Origin: an uncultured Phascolarctobacterium sp.
Lineage (GTDB): Bacteria > Bacillota > Negativicutes > Acidaminococcales > Acidaminococcaceae
Direction of reading: 5' to 3'
DNA length: 64,000 nt
Assembly (NCBI RefSeq): GCF_934190775.1
Contig: NZ_CAKPTG010000002.1
Location: 124,001 to 188,000 of the forward strand
Below, one piece after another: positions 18,085 through 27,099 of this stretch. The notes under the pieces were generated by a model that ran no database searches, was not told the origin of the DNA, and was given only the letters and a program-made list of their open reading frames with translations. Every line of letters starts with the position of its first letter. Position 1 is the first letter of the stretch. The position numbers and the translations under genes were made by a program.

Positions 18085-18423
18085 ATGGCATACAGAAAAC
18101 TGGGTCGTAACTCCAGCAACCGTAAGGCTCTGTTTCGCAGCATTTTAACTTCCTTCTTCAAATATGGTAAGATTGAAACTACCGTTACCAAAGCTAAAGA
18201 AGTTGCTAAGCAATCCGCTCAACTGATTACTTTGGCTAAACGCAATGACCTGCATGCTCGTCGTCAGGTTATGGCAGTTCTGGTTGACGAAACCATTACC
18301 AAAAAACTGTTTGAAGAAATTGCTCCGAAATATGAAGGCAGACAAGGCGGCTTTACTCGTATTTACAGAGTAGGTCCTCGCCGTGGCGATGCAGCTGAAA
18401 TGGCTATCATCGAACTTATCTAA
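18085..18423 (+). CDS. rplQ: 50S ribosomal protein L17
   Basis: 112 residues starting MAYRKLGRNSSNRKALFRS, typical for L17, a tunnel-exit protein. AAGGGGG precedes the ATG. It is the last gene of the super-operon. The ECF transporter and truA genes that often follow in Bacillota are absent here, and a strong terminator follows at once. Confidence 0.97.
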   Translation: MAYRKLGRNSSNRKALFRSILTSFFKYGKIETTVTKAKEVAKQSAQLITLAKRNDLHARRQVMAVLVDETITKKLFEEIAPKYEGRQGGFTRIYRVGPRRGDAAEMAIIELI

Positions 18424-18437
18424 TTTAGAGCTGGAAA

Positions 18438-18465
18438 AGCAGGAACTTAGGTTCCTGCTTTTTTT
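18438..18465 (+). terminator. Terminator of the ribosomal super-operon
   Basis: Perfect 9-bp stem AGCAGGAAC / GTTCCTGCT with a TTAG loop, followed by seven Ts. A textbook intrinsic terminator 15 bp after rplQ. Confidence 0.93.
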
Positions 18466-18530
18466 GCGTTCTGAAAAAAGTCTGTGTATAATAGTGGTAT
18501 GTAAAATCCGCTAATCAGCAAGCATGCTGA
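18464..18530 (+). promoter_or_regulatory. Promoter and inverted repeat before the FAA-hydrolase gene
   Basis: TTGCGT (18464-18469), 17 bp, TATAAT (18487-18492). Downstream, TCAGCA-AGCA-TGCTGA (18515-18530) is a perfect inverted repeat that could be an operator or an RNA hairpin. Confidence 0.5.
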
Positions 18531-18584
18531 AGGATATTCATAGTATTAGTCAGATATATACCATAATATGAGGAGGAAAAGATA

Positions 18585-19493
18585 ATGCGTTTTTATACAG
18601 TGAAGATTAATGGAAAACAGGAAATACTTGTCGGCTTTCAGCAAGAGGCTGCGGTCTATAGATTGAGCTTATTGGCAAGACTGGTGCCCGAGCTGGCAAC
18701 TGATGATATGAATGAACTTATTTGCTGCTATACACCGGCAGTAAAGGAAAAGCTGGAGCGTTTGGCAGAAAATGAGGATGTGCTGCAGGGAGCAGCTGTA
18801 AACCTGGCAGAAGTGAAGCTTTTGGCACCTATTGTTCATCCGCGTCAGGATGTAGTCTGCCTTGGCATTAACTATGACGCACATGCTCAGGAAGCAGGGC
18901 GTTTTTCCAGTGAAGCCTTTGGTGGTGAACGTCCCTATACGATTTATTTTTCCAAGCGTGTAAACAGAGCTACAGCAAGTGGCGAAAGTGTTCCGCGTTA
19001 TGAAGGCTTGGTAGACAGCCTTGACTATGAGGCAGAGCTGGGAGTGATTTTAGCTAAAGATGCTAAAGGTGTAAGCAAAGAAAACGCCAGAGATTATATT
19101 TTTGGTTATACAATTATTAATGATATCAGTGCACGTAATCTGCAGACGCGTCATAAGCAATGGTATTTGGGAAAAAGCCTTGACGGTTTTACGCCAATGG
19201 GACCATGCATTGTTACTGCTGATGAGATTGGGGATGAGCAGGCGCTTGATATTAGCTGTACCGTTAACGGACAGCTGCGCCAGAGTAGTAATACCCGTTA
19301 TATGATTCAGACTGTCTGTGGGGCAATTGCAGAGCTGTCAGAGGGTATGACACTGGCTGCAGGAACAATTATAGCTACCGGTACTCCGGCAGGTGTCGGT
19401 ATGGGTATGAAGCCGCCGACATTCTTGCAGCATGGCGATAAAATCGTCTGCTCCATCGAAAAAATTGGCTCATTAGAAAATATGGTTGATTAA
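18585..19493 (+). CDS. Fumarylacetoacetate hydrolase family protein
   Basis: 302 residues. The C-terminal two thirds carry the FAA-hydrolase fold: VVCLGINYDAHAQE, the metal-binding DYEAELGVI stretch, the GYTIINDISARNLQ motif and ATGTPAGVGMGMKPP. Members hydrolyse or decarboxylate C-C bonds in 2-oxo acids (fumarylpyruvate, acylpyruvates, oxaloacetate). The exact substrate cannot be read from the sequence. The N-terminal ~75 residues are a variable cap. GAGGAGG precedes the ATG. It stands alone, with its own promoter upstream, and no aromatic-degradation genes are near. Confidence 0.85.
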   Translation: MRFYTVKINGKQEILVGFQQEAAVYRLSLLARLVPELATDDMNELICCYTPAVKEKLERLAENEDVLQGAAVNLAEVKLLAPIVHPRQDVVCLGINYDAHAQEAGRFSSEAFGGERPYTIYFSKRVNRATASGESVPRYEGLVDSLDYEAELGVILAKDAKGVSKENARDYIFGYTIINDISARNLQTRHKQWYLGKSLDGFTPMGPCIVTADEIGDEQALDISCTVNGQLRQSSNTRYMIQTVCGAIAELSEGMTLAAGTIIATGTPAGVGMGMKPPTFLQHGDKIVCSIEKIGSLENMVD

Positions 19494-19595
19494 AAGCTGC
19501 AAACTCATATGTTTACAATAAAAATACTTGTCTTTTTAGGGCTGATGGCATAAAATAAACTTAGAGACCATAATAAATTTAAAGGAGGCTACAAA

Positions 19596-19988
19596 ATGGG
19601 TAAATTCGTAATTTCTCAGGCAAAAAATGGCGTTAAGTTCAATCTGAAGGCTGCAAATGGTGAAGTAATTGCCAGCTCCCAGGTTTATAAGGATGAAAAG
19701 TACTGTCGTAAAGGCATTGCCAGCGTTATCAATAATGCACCGATTGCTCCGATTGAGGACCAGACGGTAGAAGGCTTTACCCCCTGTAAGCATCCAAAAT
19801 TTGAGGTTTATAAGGATAAGGCAGGCGAATTCCGCTTCCGCCTGAAAGCAACTAACGGACAGATTATTGCTACCGGTGAAGGCTATAAGGCAATGGCTGG
19901 TTGCAAACGTGGCATTGAGTCTATTAAAAAGAATGTTGTTGATGCTAAAATAATTGTTGAAGCACCCAAAGAAGAAAAAGCAGAATAA
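19596..19988 (+). CDS. YegP-like protein with two tandem DUF1508 repeats
   Basis: 130 residues made of two copies of the same ~48-residue unit. The first reads KFVISQAKNGVKFNLKAANG and the second KFEVYKDKAGEFRFRLKATNG, each followed by a Y-K...C(K/R)(K/R)GI segment. This is the UPF0339/YegP family, a small cytoplasmic protein of unknown biochemical role. AAAGGAGG precedes the ATG. It is followed by two hairpins. Confidence 0.85.
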   Translation: MGKFVISQAKNGVKFNLKAANGEVIASSQVYKDEKYCRKGIASVINNAPIAPIEDQTVEGFTPCKHPKFEVYKDKAGEFRFRLKATNGQIIATGEGYKAMAGCKRGIESIKKNVVDAKIIVEAPKEEKAE

Positions 19989-19999
19989 TATCAATCAAA

Positions 20000-20085
20000 A
20001 GGACCACTACGCTATAAACACGCAGTGGTCCTGAACTTTTTACGCAACAGTTTAAATTCTTCTGTTGCGTATTTTTTATTTTTTC
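20000..20085 (+). terminator. Two hairpins after the YegP-like gene
   Basis: AGGACCACT (20000-20008) pairs with AGTGGTCCT (20024-20032). ACGCAACAG (20042-20050) pairs with CTGTTGCGT (20062-20070), followed by an A plus T-rich run. The second is a good intrinsic terminator on the plus strand. Genes converge here. Confidence 0.8.
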
Positions 20086-20093
20086 AATAAGAG

Positions 20094-21176
20094 TTATTTT
20101 CCCCGCAGCTCCAATACAACCATTTCTGGTGCAATCTCTGTACGGACAGGTGGTCCCCAAAAGCCATAGCCATTATTGGTGATGGCTGTAAGATTACCAA
20201 AATCGGTACGGCCGTAGTCCAGCTTGTACATTTTCTTCGTCACAAGACGGTTAGGGAAAAGCTGTCCAGTGTGCGTATGACCTGCCAGATAAAGGTCATA
20301 CCCAGCATCATCTGCAGCGTCCATACGACGTGGCTGATGATCAAGCAGAATATTGTAGTATTCCTTATTTTTATCTGCCAGTCTTATAAGCTGATCATTG
20401 GTACGGTTTTTGCTGTAGTCATCAATGCCTGTTATTTTGATTTTGCTATCGATTATAGTGTCATTGTTGCGCAGGATATGAAAGCCCTTTTCTGTCAGCA
20501 TTTGCTGCCAGCGTAAGGGTTCATCGAGGTAATCATGGTTACCGAAGGCCATATAGACAGGCGCTTTAATCTGTGCCAAGGCAGAAAGAGTATCTTCTTC
20601 TTCTACGTAAAAGATGCGCTCGTCAAGCATATCGCCGCTGACAACTACGAAGTCCGGGTTCTGAGCATTGACGCGTGCAGCGAGATGTTCAGCATAGTTA
20701 TGGCCTAGAATACGTCCCAGGTGCAGGTCAGTGAGAAAGACAATTCTATAATGTGCATTTTGCGGCAGTTTTTCTGTTACCAGCGATTCTGTACGGACCG
20801 TGGGATGAAAGGCGCGATAGCTGCCCCAGGTAATGAAGCAGCAGATAAAGGCAAGACCGATAATACTTATTTTTGCTGAAGGCATCTGCCAGTTGCCTAT
20901 TTTACTGATAAGCCAACAGAGAAGGTGCAGGATTGCCAGCAGAAGTGTATAGTAGCAAAAGGCAATCCAGAGGCCTTCAATCCATGCTGTAAGTTTGAGC
21001 AGGAAATGCGGTGTTCCCTGCGGCAGCATAACGCTGATAGCAGTACCAAGTGCCATAAAAAGATATAGAAGCCCAAAGGCCAGCGTACGTCCGAAGGGCA
21101 GATTGTGGCGATAATACATATAACCGATGATACTCATGAGAGCATCAATAGTACCGACGAAAAGAAAAATTCGCAT
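20094..21176 (-). CDS. Membrane-anchored metallophosphoesterase
   Basis: 360 residues. The N-terminal ~120 residues contain four hydrophobic segments. The calcineurin-like phosphoesterase domain follows with D150-x-H152 (TDLHLG), GD at 181-182, a GNHD motif and a C-terminal GHTHTGQ motif, i.e. a complete two-metal site. The arrangement resembles the YkuE/YpbG group, some of which act on UDP-linked lipids, but the substrate is unknown. The start ATG follows AAAGGAGC. A promoter is visible upstream on the minus strand. Confidence 0.85.
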   Translation of the reverse strand: MRIFLFVGTIDALMSIIGYMYYRHNLPFGRTLAFGLLYLFMALGTAISVMLPQGTPHFLLKLTAWIEGLWIAFCYYTLLLAILHLLCWLISKIGNWQMPSAKISIIGLAFICCFITWGSYRAFHPTVRTESLVTEKLPQNAHYRIVFLTDLHLGRILGHNYAEHLAARVNAQNPDFVVVSGDMLDERIFYVEEEDTLSALAQIKAPVYMAFGNHDYLDEPLRWQQMLTEKGFHILRNNDTIIDSKIKITGIDDYSKNRTNDQLIRLADKNKEYYNILLDHQPRRMDAADDAGYDLYLAGHTHTGQLFPNRLVTKKMYKLDYGRTDFGNLTAITNNGYGFWGPPVRTEIAPEMVVLELRGK

Positions 21177-21219
21177 CTTGTTACTAAAGCTCCTTTGTAT
21201 ATTAATCTCCTGTTTATAT

Positions 21220-21248
21220 TATATATGTTAGACTGCACTTTAAGTCAA
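21220..21248 (-). promoter_or_regulatory. Promoter of the metallophosphoesterase gene
   Basis: On the minus strand TTGACT (21243-21248), 17 bp, TATATA (21220-21225), with a TATAAT two bases further on. Confidence 0.5.
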
Positions 21249-21261
21249 GAGGAAAGCAAAG

Positions 21262-21290
21262 AAAAAGGACTGCCGCTGAAGACAGTCCTT
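21262..21290 (-). terminator. Terminator of the HAD phosphatase gene
   Basis: On the minus strand AAGGACTG pairs with CAGTCCTT around a 10-base loop and is followed by TTTCTTTGC. It lies 11 bp beyond the stop of the HAD gene. Confidence 0.85.
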
Positions 21291-21301
21291 ATTGCAGAGT
21301 G

Positions 21302-22108
21302 TTATTTGCTTGGAATAGCACCGACGCCGTTTAAGATGATGGATGGGCGGTAGGAGAATTCCTTAATGTTCTCAGGCGTGCTTACACCACTAAGGACAAG
21401 CGCAGTCATCAAGCCGCTTTCCATGCCGGCAACAATATCCGTATCCATACGGTCGCCTATCATGGCAGCATCCTCCGAATGTACGTCCAAAAGACGCAGT
21501 CCGGTGCGCATCATCAGCGGATTAGGCTTGCCGACGAAGTAGGCCTTTTTGCCGGTAGCGAGCTCTATAGGTGCAACCAATGCGCGGCAGGCGGGGATGA
21601 TACCGAAATCAGACGGTCCTGTAAGGTCACTGTTGGTGGCAATCAGGCGTGCTCCCTGGTTAATAAGGCTTACTGCCTTGAGAATCATATTGTAGTTATA
21701 AGAATTGGTTTCTCCGACGACAACATAGTCCGGATTAACATCATTCATGGTGATACCGGCATCATAAAGTGCATTTACCAGGCCGGGGCCACCGATAACA
21801 TAGGCACTGCAGCTAGGTGCCTGTGAATGGATGAATTTGGCAGTGGCAAGAGCACTGGTATAAAAATGACTTTCATCAACGTCAAGTCCCAGACGCAAAA
21901 GCTTTTGCTGCAGCTCCTTGGGACTGCGTTCACTGGCGTTAGTCAAAAATAAAAAGCTCTTTTTTTCCTCGTACAACCAGTTGACAAATTCTTTTACTCC
22001 CGGTAACAGGTTATTTCCGTGATAGATAACACCATCCATATCGCAGATAAAACCTTTTTTGGTACGCAGCTGCGTTAATAGTAATTCATGTTTTTCGTTG
22101 TTATCCAT
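21302..22108 (-). CDS. HAD-superfamily hydrolase, subfamily IIA (NagD-like)
   Basis: 268 residues. The HAD nucleophile motif ICDMDGVIYHG has aspartates 23 and 25. Motif II is FLTNASERSP, motif III the lysine in VGKPNPLM, and motif IV GDRMDTDI. A C2-type cap lies between motifs II and III. This matches NagD-like 4-nitrophenylphosphatase/nucleotide or sugar-phosphate phosphatases. The physiological substrate is unknown. It is a single gene with its own terminator. Confidence 0.88.
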   Translation of the reverse strand: MDNNEKHELLLTQLRTKKGFICDMDGVIYHGNNLLPGVKEFVNWLYEEKKSFLFLTNASERSPKELQQKLLRLGLDVDESHFYTSALATAKFIHSQAPSCSAYVIGGPGLVNALYDAGITMNDVNPDYVVVGETNSYNYNMILKAVSLINQGARLIATNSDLTGPSDFGIIPACRALVAPIELATGKKAYFVGKPNPLMMRTGLRLLDVHSEDAAMIGDRMDTDIVAGMESGLMTALVLSGVSTPENIKEFSYRPSIILNGVGAIPSK

Positions 22109-22397
22109 AATTTTATACTTCCTTTTTTGTTTTAGACACTTATATTATGCAAGAAAAAAACGTCTTTTGCAATAGCTGCAATGACAGCAGAAACAAGAAT
22201 TAGTTAATAGTTTGTAAAATATTATTTTCTTGAGTGCTTTTTTATCGCTAAATGTTAAAAGAATTCTGAAGTTAGTGTTGTATCATAGTTAGAGGTTGAC
22301 AGATTTATAATATAGTGATAAAATAAAATATTTTTGACAATAAAGAAGGGGCGTGCTACAATATATTCATAAGGATTAATTTTTAGGAGGGTTGAAG
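22109..22397. promoter_or_regulatory. Divergent intergenic region with two tandem promoters for the CarD-like gene
   Basis: Plus-strand promoters: TTGACA (22296-22301), 17 bp, TAAAAT (22319-22324); and TTGACA (22334-22339), 17 bp, TACAAT (22357-22362). The rest is AT-rich without a recognisable gene. Confidence 0.7.
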
Positions 22398-22883
22398 ATG
22401 TTTGCAACAGGTGACAGAGTTGTGTATCCTATCCATGGCGGTGCTATTGTTAAGGATATAGAAGCACATATGCAGGATGGCGAGAAGGTAGAATACTATA
22501 TTTTACAAATGCTTTTTGAAAATATGACAGTAGCAGTACCGGTCGAGAATGCCGAAAAATTAGGACTCCGTTACATCGGTGATGAAGAAACCTTGAATAC
22601 AATTGCCAATGTATTGCAAGAAGTGCCGGATGTGCAGTCGGTAAAAGCAATTTCCTGGAATCGGCGCTTTCAGCTGTATATGCAGAAAATAAAAAGCGGC
22701 AGCGTTGCTGAGGTTGCAAGAATCTTTAAAATCCTGACTATTTTAGAGCGCAGTAAAAAAATATCAGTAGGTGAGCGCCGCTTGCTGCATAGCACGAAAC
22801 AGATTTTGCAAAGTGAGGTTATGCTGATCAGGGATCTGGATGCAGAGAGAGCAGGCAAATGGTTAGATAGCTGTTGCATTTGA
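22398..22883 (+). CDS. CarD-family transcriptional regulator
   Basis: 161 residues from the ATG at 22398, which follows AGGAGG by 7 bases. The in-frame TTG at 22392 lies too close to it. The N-terminal CarD/TRCF RNA-polymerase-interacting Tudor-like domain is MFATGDRVVYPIHGGAIVKDI, followed by a helical C-terminal domain. Members bind the RNA polymerase beta subunit and modulate open-complex stability, especially at rRNA promoters. Two tandem consensus-like promoters suggest strong expression. A terminator follows. Confidence 0.88.
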   Translation: MFATGDRVVYPIHGGAIVKDIEAHMQDGEKVEYYILQMLFENMTVAVPVENAEKLGLRYIGDEETLNTIANVLQEVPDVQSVKAISWNRRFQLYMQKIKSGSVAEVARIFKILTILERSKKISVGERRLLHSTKQILQSEVMLIRDLDAERAGKWLDSCCI

Positions 22884-22896
22884 ATATGATATATGG

Positions 22897-22944
22897 ACCG
22901 TTTTAAGGCTGTTGCATTGTCAATTGCTTTAAAACGGTTTTTTT
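22897..22944 (+). terminator. Terminator after the CarD-like gene
   Basis: ACCGTTTTAA (22897-22906) pairs with TTAAAACGGT around a ~22-base loop and is followed by seven Ts. Confidence 0.8.
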
Positions 22945-23090
22945 GCAAAAATTTTAGGTGTTTTTTTCATTAATGTCATATTTAAAAAAGTTATTTACTT
23001 GTATTTTGACGACTATAGCTGTATTATATAATTGATATAGTAGTAACAAGAACTACTATGCAACAAATTTTAAAGAAAGGGGGAAATGTA

Positions 23091-24221
23091 ATGCTGAGAA
23101 AAATTATTAGCCTGAGCATATCGTTAATTATTATTGTAACCGGACTCATACTAACAAATCTATCATTACCGCTTTTATCAAATTACTTAGGCTATGATTT
23201 GCACGGCAACGGCTTACTTGGTGTTACCTTTGCTACAATGATTCTGACACTGCCAGGTCTTTTTATCTCTTCCTGGTTGGGCTTAGTATTGGCGCCGTTT
23301 ATTACAAAATGGTTGTTCAATTACGCTGAGCGCTTGACAGTTTCTCTTTCTAATGTGCCTACCAGTGATATCCTGGTAATGGTTTTTGGCATTGGTATTG
23401 GCTTGATCTTAGCAAATCTGATTGGTAGTCCTTTTTCAAGACTGCCGGTTATCGGACCATTTATTCCTATCGGACTCAGTCTTGTACTCTCGGTTGTCGG
23501 TGCTAAGCTGGCTTTACGCAAGCACAATGATATTGTGGAATTCTTCAACCGTATTCCTACGCGTAAACCTGTTAAACCTGCCAGTGAAGAAAAAAGTGTT
23601 CTGGAAGGACCGTTGGGTGACCGTCTGTATAGTAGCAATAAATTGCTTGATACAAGCGTCATTATTGACGGACGTGTCATGGATATTATGGCCGCAGGCT
23701 TTTTAGATGGACAGATGGTAGTGCCAAATTTCGTCCTGGAGGAGCTGCAGAAGCTGGCGGATTCTTCGGACAACATGAAGCGTGCCAAAGGACGTCGTGG
23801 TCTGGATTTGGTGCATGATTTGCAAATCAGCTACAAGAATCGTATTCTGGTTGTAGACAATGATTACGATGATTTAGAAGGCGTGGATGCGAAGCTTGTG
23901 CGTCTGGCAAGACAGGCTAATGCTGACATTATCACCAATGATTATAATCTTAATAAGGTTGCCGGCATTCAGGGCGTTAAGGTATTGAATATCAATGAGC
24001 TGGCGAATGCCATTAAACCAGTAGTTGTTGCCGGCGAGGAAATGAATGTCTTCCTGGTTAAAGAAGGCAAGGAGCAGGGACAGGCTGTTGCTTATCTTGA
24101 CGACGGTACCATGATTGTCGTAGAAAACGGCCGTCATTTTATCGGTCACAGTGCGATTGTTGTGGTAACCAGCGTACTGCAGACCTCTGCCGGAAGAATG
24201 ATTTTCGCTAAAACAAAATAG
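23091..24221 (+). CDS. PIN/TRAM domain membrane protein (YacL-like)
   Basis: 376 residues from the ATG at 23091, which follows AAAGGGGG. The first ~125 residues hold four transmembrane segments. The PIN nuclease domain begins around D187 (LDTSVIIDGRVMDI) and keeps acidic residues through ITNDYNLNKVA. A C-terminal TRAM (RNA-binding OB) domain of ~70 residues ends the protein. YacL-type proteins are conserved next to ispD in Bacillota. Their RNA target is unclear. ispD follows 11 bp downstream, so they are probably co-transcribed. Confidence 0.88.
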   Translation: MLRKIISLSISLIIIVTGLILTNLSLPLLSNYLGYDLHGNGLLGVTFATMILTLPGLFISSWLGLVLAPFITKWLFNYAERLTVSLSNVPTSDILVMVFGIGIGLILANLIGSPFSRLPVIGPFIPIGLSLVLSVVGAKLALRKHNDIVEFFNRIPTRKPVKPASEEKSVLEGPLGDRLYSSNKLLDTSVIIDGRVMDIMAAGFLDGQMVVPNFVLEELQKLADSSDNMKRAKGRRGLDLVHDLQISYKNRILVVDNDYDDLEGVDAKLVRLARQANADIITNDYNLNKVAGIQGVKVLNINELANAIKPVVVAGEEMNVFLVKEGKEQGQAVAYLDDGTMIVVENGRHFIGHSAIVVVTSVLQTSAGRMIFAKTK

Positions 24222-24232
24222 GAGCTTTTAAG

Positions 24233-24955
24233 ATGGGCAAGGATGAACTTATTGTAATTGTTCCGGCTGCAGGCGCAGGTAAGCGTTTGGGGCTGGGGAT
24301 TAATAAGGCCTTTGCTATGCTGAACGGTGCACCACTTGTGGTGCACTGTCTGCATATGCTGGCTGTAACAGGATTTGTGAAGCGTGCTGTTGTCGTGCTG
24401 GCGCCGCAGGAGGTGGCAGAAGGCCAGGAGCTTTTAGCCGGTTATCAGGAGGCGTATTTTAAGACGTTGCCGTTTTGCGTGGTAGCCGGCGGCAAGGAAC
24501 GTCAGGATAGCGTTGCCAATGCGCTGGCGACAGTAGAAGAAACTGACTGTTATATCGCTGTACACGATGGCGCGCGTCCCTTTGCGGGACGCGCTGTTTT
24601 TGAACGCACCTTAGCGGCCGCCAAGGAGCATGGCGCTGCTATTGCTGCTGTTCCGGTGAAGGATACTATTAAGGTTGTTGATGCTGACGGTATCGTAACT
24701 GCTACGCCTAAGCGCAGTACGCTGGTGGCAGTACAGACACCGCAGATTTTTGCAGCATCTTTACTGAAGCAGGCTTACGCACAGTTGGCAGCACATCCTG
24801 CTGCAGTTACCGATGATGCTTCGGTAGTAGAGCTGATGGGACATAAGGTAGCAACAGCGCTGGGACGCTACGAAAATATCAAAATTACCACGCCGGAGGA
24901 TTTGCTCTTTGCAGAAAATCTGCTGGCACAACAGGAGCAGGAATATGGAAAATAA
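24233..24955 (+). CDS. ispD: 2-C-methyl-D-erythritol 4-phosphate cytidylyltransferase
   Basis: 240 residues. The nucleotide-binding VPAAGAGKRLG motif is near the N-terminus, then VVAGGKERQDSV and the conserved VHDGARPF. It transfers CMP from CTP to MEP in the non-mevalonate isoprenoid pathway. Its 3' end overlaps ispF by 11 bp, giving an ispD-ispF pair that works at alternate steps of the pathway. Confidence 0.96.
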   Translation: MGKDELIVIVPAAGAGKRLGLGINKAFAMLNGAPLVVHCLHMLAVTGFVKRAVVVLAPQEVAEGQELLAGYQEAYFKTLPFCVVAGGKERQDSVANALATVEETDCYIAVHDGARPFAGRAVFERTLAAAKEHGAAIAAVPVKDTIKVVDADGIVTATPKRSTLVAVQTPQIFAASLLKQAYAQLAAHPAAVTDDASVVELMGHKVATALGRYENIKITTPEDLLFAENLLAQQEQEYGK

Positions 24956-25445
24956 AATTATGATGCCGCAGTTTCGCATTGGCTGTGGCTATGATGTACA
25001 TAAGCTGGTAGAAGACCGTAAATTAATTATCTGTGGTGTTGAGGTGCCTTATGAAAAAGGCCTTTTAGGCCACAGTGATGCCGACGTGGCTTTGCATGCG
25101 CTGATGGACGCGCTTTTGGGCGCTGCCGCTATGGGCGATATCGGCAAGCACTTCCCTGATACGGATGAACGCTTTAAGGGGGCAGACAGCATGCAGCTGA
25201 CGTTGCATGTCAAAAAACTTTTGCAGGAGGCAGGCTGGCAGGTTAATAACGTAGATGTGACGATTATTGCCCAACGCCCGAAGCTGGCAGGCTATATTGC
25301 CGAAATGCGTACTAATGTTGCCAAGGTCTTGGATGTTGCTGAGTCTGCCGTAAATGTTAAGGCGACAACAACAGAAAAGCTCGGTTTTACAGGCAGAGGC
25401 GAAGGTATTGCCGCTGAAGCTGTGGCGAGCCTTGTCAAGATGTGA
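24945..25445 (+). CDS. ispF: 2-C-methyl-D-erythritol 2,4-cyclodiphosphate synthase
   Basis: 166 residues from the ATG at 24945, which has AGGAG 7 bases upstream. The metal ligands are D17 and H19 (GYDVHK) and the histidine in LLGHSDADVALHA. The C-terminal TTEKLGFTGRGEGI motif is present. It forms the cyclodiphosphate with release of CMP. Overlap with ispD suggests translational coupling. Confidence 0.96.
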   Translation: MENKIMMPQFRIGCGYDVHKLVEDRKLIICGVEVPYEKGLLGHSDADVALHALMDALLGAAAMGDIGKHFPDTDERFKGADSMQLTLHVKKLLQEAGWQVNNVDVTIIAQRPKLAGYIAEMRTNVAKVLDVAESAVNVKATTTEKLGFTGRGEGIAAEAVASLVKM

Positions 25446-25577
25446 TATAATAATTAGACTGATAAGTGTAATCTGGTTGGATATACCGGTGGAAGGAAAT
25501 TTATTTTAGCCGGAACCGGAGTGATTGTGCTTTTTGGTAAATCTAATGTTAATAGATAAATTTGGAGGGATATATCA
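25446..25577 (+). promoter_or_regulatory. gltX leader with a two-box motif shared with cysS
   Basis: A TATAAT (25446-25451) is followed by GACTGATAAGT (25457-25467) and TATACCGG (25482-25489). The same two boxes in the same order occur before cysS. Several CCGG-type elements further down could pair (CCGGT with ACCGG). No T-box consensus (TGGNACCGCG) is present. Confidence 0.5.
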
Positions 25578-27053
25578 ATGTGTAATGATGAAGTTAGAGT
25601 AAGATTTGCGCCGAGCCCGACTGGCCCGTTCCATATCGGTGGTGCGCGCAGTGCGCTGTTCAACTATCTGCTAGCCCGCAAAACCGGCGGCAAGCTGATT
25701 CTGCGTATCGAGGATACTGACCGTGAGCGTTCTACCCCGGAATCCGAGGAAAACATCAAGGCTGCTTTGAAGTGGCTGGGTATGGATTGGGATGAGGGCG
25801 TTGATGTTGGCGGACCGAATGGCCCGTACCATCAGATGGAACGTCTTGATATCTACAAAAAATATACTGACAAACTGCTGGCTGAAGGTAAGGCTTATTA
25901 TTGCTACTGCACCGATGAGGAGCTGGAGGAAGAACGCCAGAGCCTGATTAAAGAAGGCAAAATGCCGCGTTACATGGGCAAATGCCGCCATCTGACTGAA
26001 GAGCAGATTGCTCAGTTCAAAGCTGAAGGCCGTAAACCGACCGTTCGCTTCCGTGTTCCTGCCGACCAGCAGATTCTCGTTCGCGACATGGTTCGTGGTG
26101 ATGTAGTTTTTGATTCCAATAATATCGGTGATTTCGTTATCGTTAAATCCGACGGCATCCCGACCTATAACTATGCTGTAGTTATCGACGATGCACTGAT
26201 GCACATTACTCATGTAATCCGTGCTGAAGAGCATTTGTCCAACACTCCGCGTCAATGCCTCGTTTATGATGCACTTGGCTTCAAACAACCGACCTTCGGT
26301 CATATTTCCCTGATTCTGGGCAAGGACCACACCAAAATGAGTAAGCGTCACGGCGCTACCAGCGTTGACCAATATCGTCAGCTGGGTTATCTGCCGGAAG
26401 CTATCAACAACTTCCTGGCACTTTTGGGCTGGGCTCCGAACAGCGAGCAGGAAATCTTCAGCATGGACGAGCTGATTCACGAATTCAGCATGGACCGTGT
26501 TGCTAAGAACCCCGCTGTTTTTGATATCGACAAGCTGAATTGGATTAACCAGCACTATATGCGTCAGCTGGATGCGGAAGCATTCTTTGAAGCTGCTAAA
26601 CCGCACATGATTGCTGCAGGCTACATGACCGGCGAAGAAGAAGGCGAAAAGCTGGCTTGGCTCAAACGCGTTGTAGCAACCGCACAGGAGCACATTTCCT
26701 ATGCTGCACAGATTCCTGAATGCGTAGAAATGTACTTCAATGATGAATTCGATTTTGAAAACGAGGAAGCAGAAGCAGTCCTGAAGGCTGAAACTGTACC
26801 GACCGTTATCAATATGCTGCTGGAAGAGCTGCCGAAGGTAGAAAACCTGGACAATGCTGCAGTCAAAGCTCTGTTCAAGCAGATTCAGAAAGCAACCAAG
26901 CTGAAGGGCAAGGATGTATTCATGCCGATTCGTGTCGCTCTGACCGGCAACCAACATGGTCCTGAGCTGGCAGCAATGGTTCCGCTGCTGGGCGTTGAGC
27001 GTACTGCAAAACGTATTAAATCCAGCTTGGCAAAAGCAGGCGTAAATCTGTAA
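25578..27053 (+). CDS. gltX: Glutamyl-tRNA synthetase
   Basis: 491 residues, class I synthetase. The HIGH-type motif is HIGG at residues 19-22 (SPTGPFHIGGARSA) and the KMSKR motif is at 253-257. It charges tRNA-Glu. In organisms lacking GlnRS it also charges tRNA-Gln for later amidation, which cannot be judged here. TTGGAGGG precedes the ATG. It lies ahead of cysS as in many Bacillota, but without cysE between them. Confidence 0.97.
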   Translation: MCNDEVRVRFAPSPTGPFHIGGARSALFNYLLARKTGGKLILRIEDTDRERSTPESEENIKAALKWLGMDWDEGVDVGGPNGPYHQMERLDIYKKYTDKLLAEGKAYYCYCTDEELEEERQSLIKEGKMPRYMGKCRHLTEEQIAQFKAEGRKPTVRFRVPADQQILVRDMVRGDVVFDSNNIGDFVIVKSDGIPTYNYAVVIDDALMHITHVIRAEEHLSNTPRQCLVYDALGFKQPTFGHISLILGKDHTKMSKRHGATSVDQYRQLGYLPEAINNFLALLGWAPNSEQEIFSMDELIHEFSMDRVAKNPAVFDIDKLNWINQHYMRQLDAEAFFEAAKPHMIAAGYMTGEEEGEKLAWLKRVVATAQEHISYAAQIPECVEMYFNDEFDFENEEAEAVLKAETVPTVINMLLEELPKVENLDNAAVKALFKQIQKATKLKGKDVFMPIRVALTGNQHGPELAAMVPLLGVERTAKRIKSSLAKAGVNL

Positions 27054-27099
27054 TATTATTTAGAAGAATAAACAACACTTCTTGTGTCCCTATAAATGC

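Noticed and set aside
25446..25577. T-box riboswitch before gltX
   Set aside because: No TGGNACCGCG-like element, no terminator/antiterminator pair and no specifier stem recognisable.
25671..26957. 428-codon open frame antisense to gltX
   Set aside because: Shadow frame; gltX motifs on the plus strand are complete.
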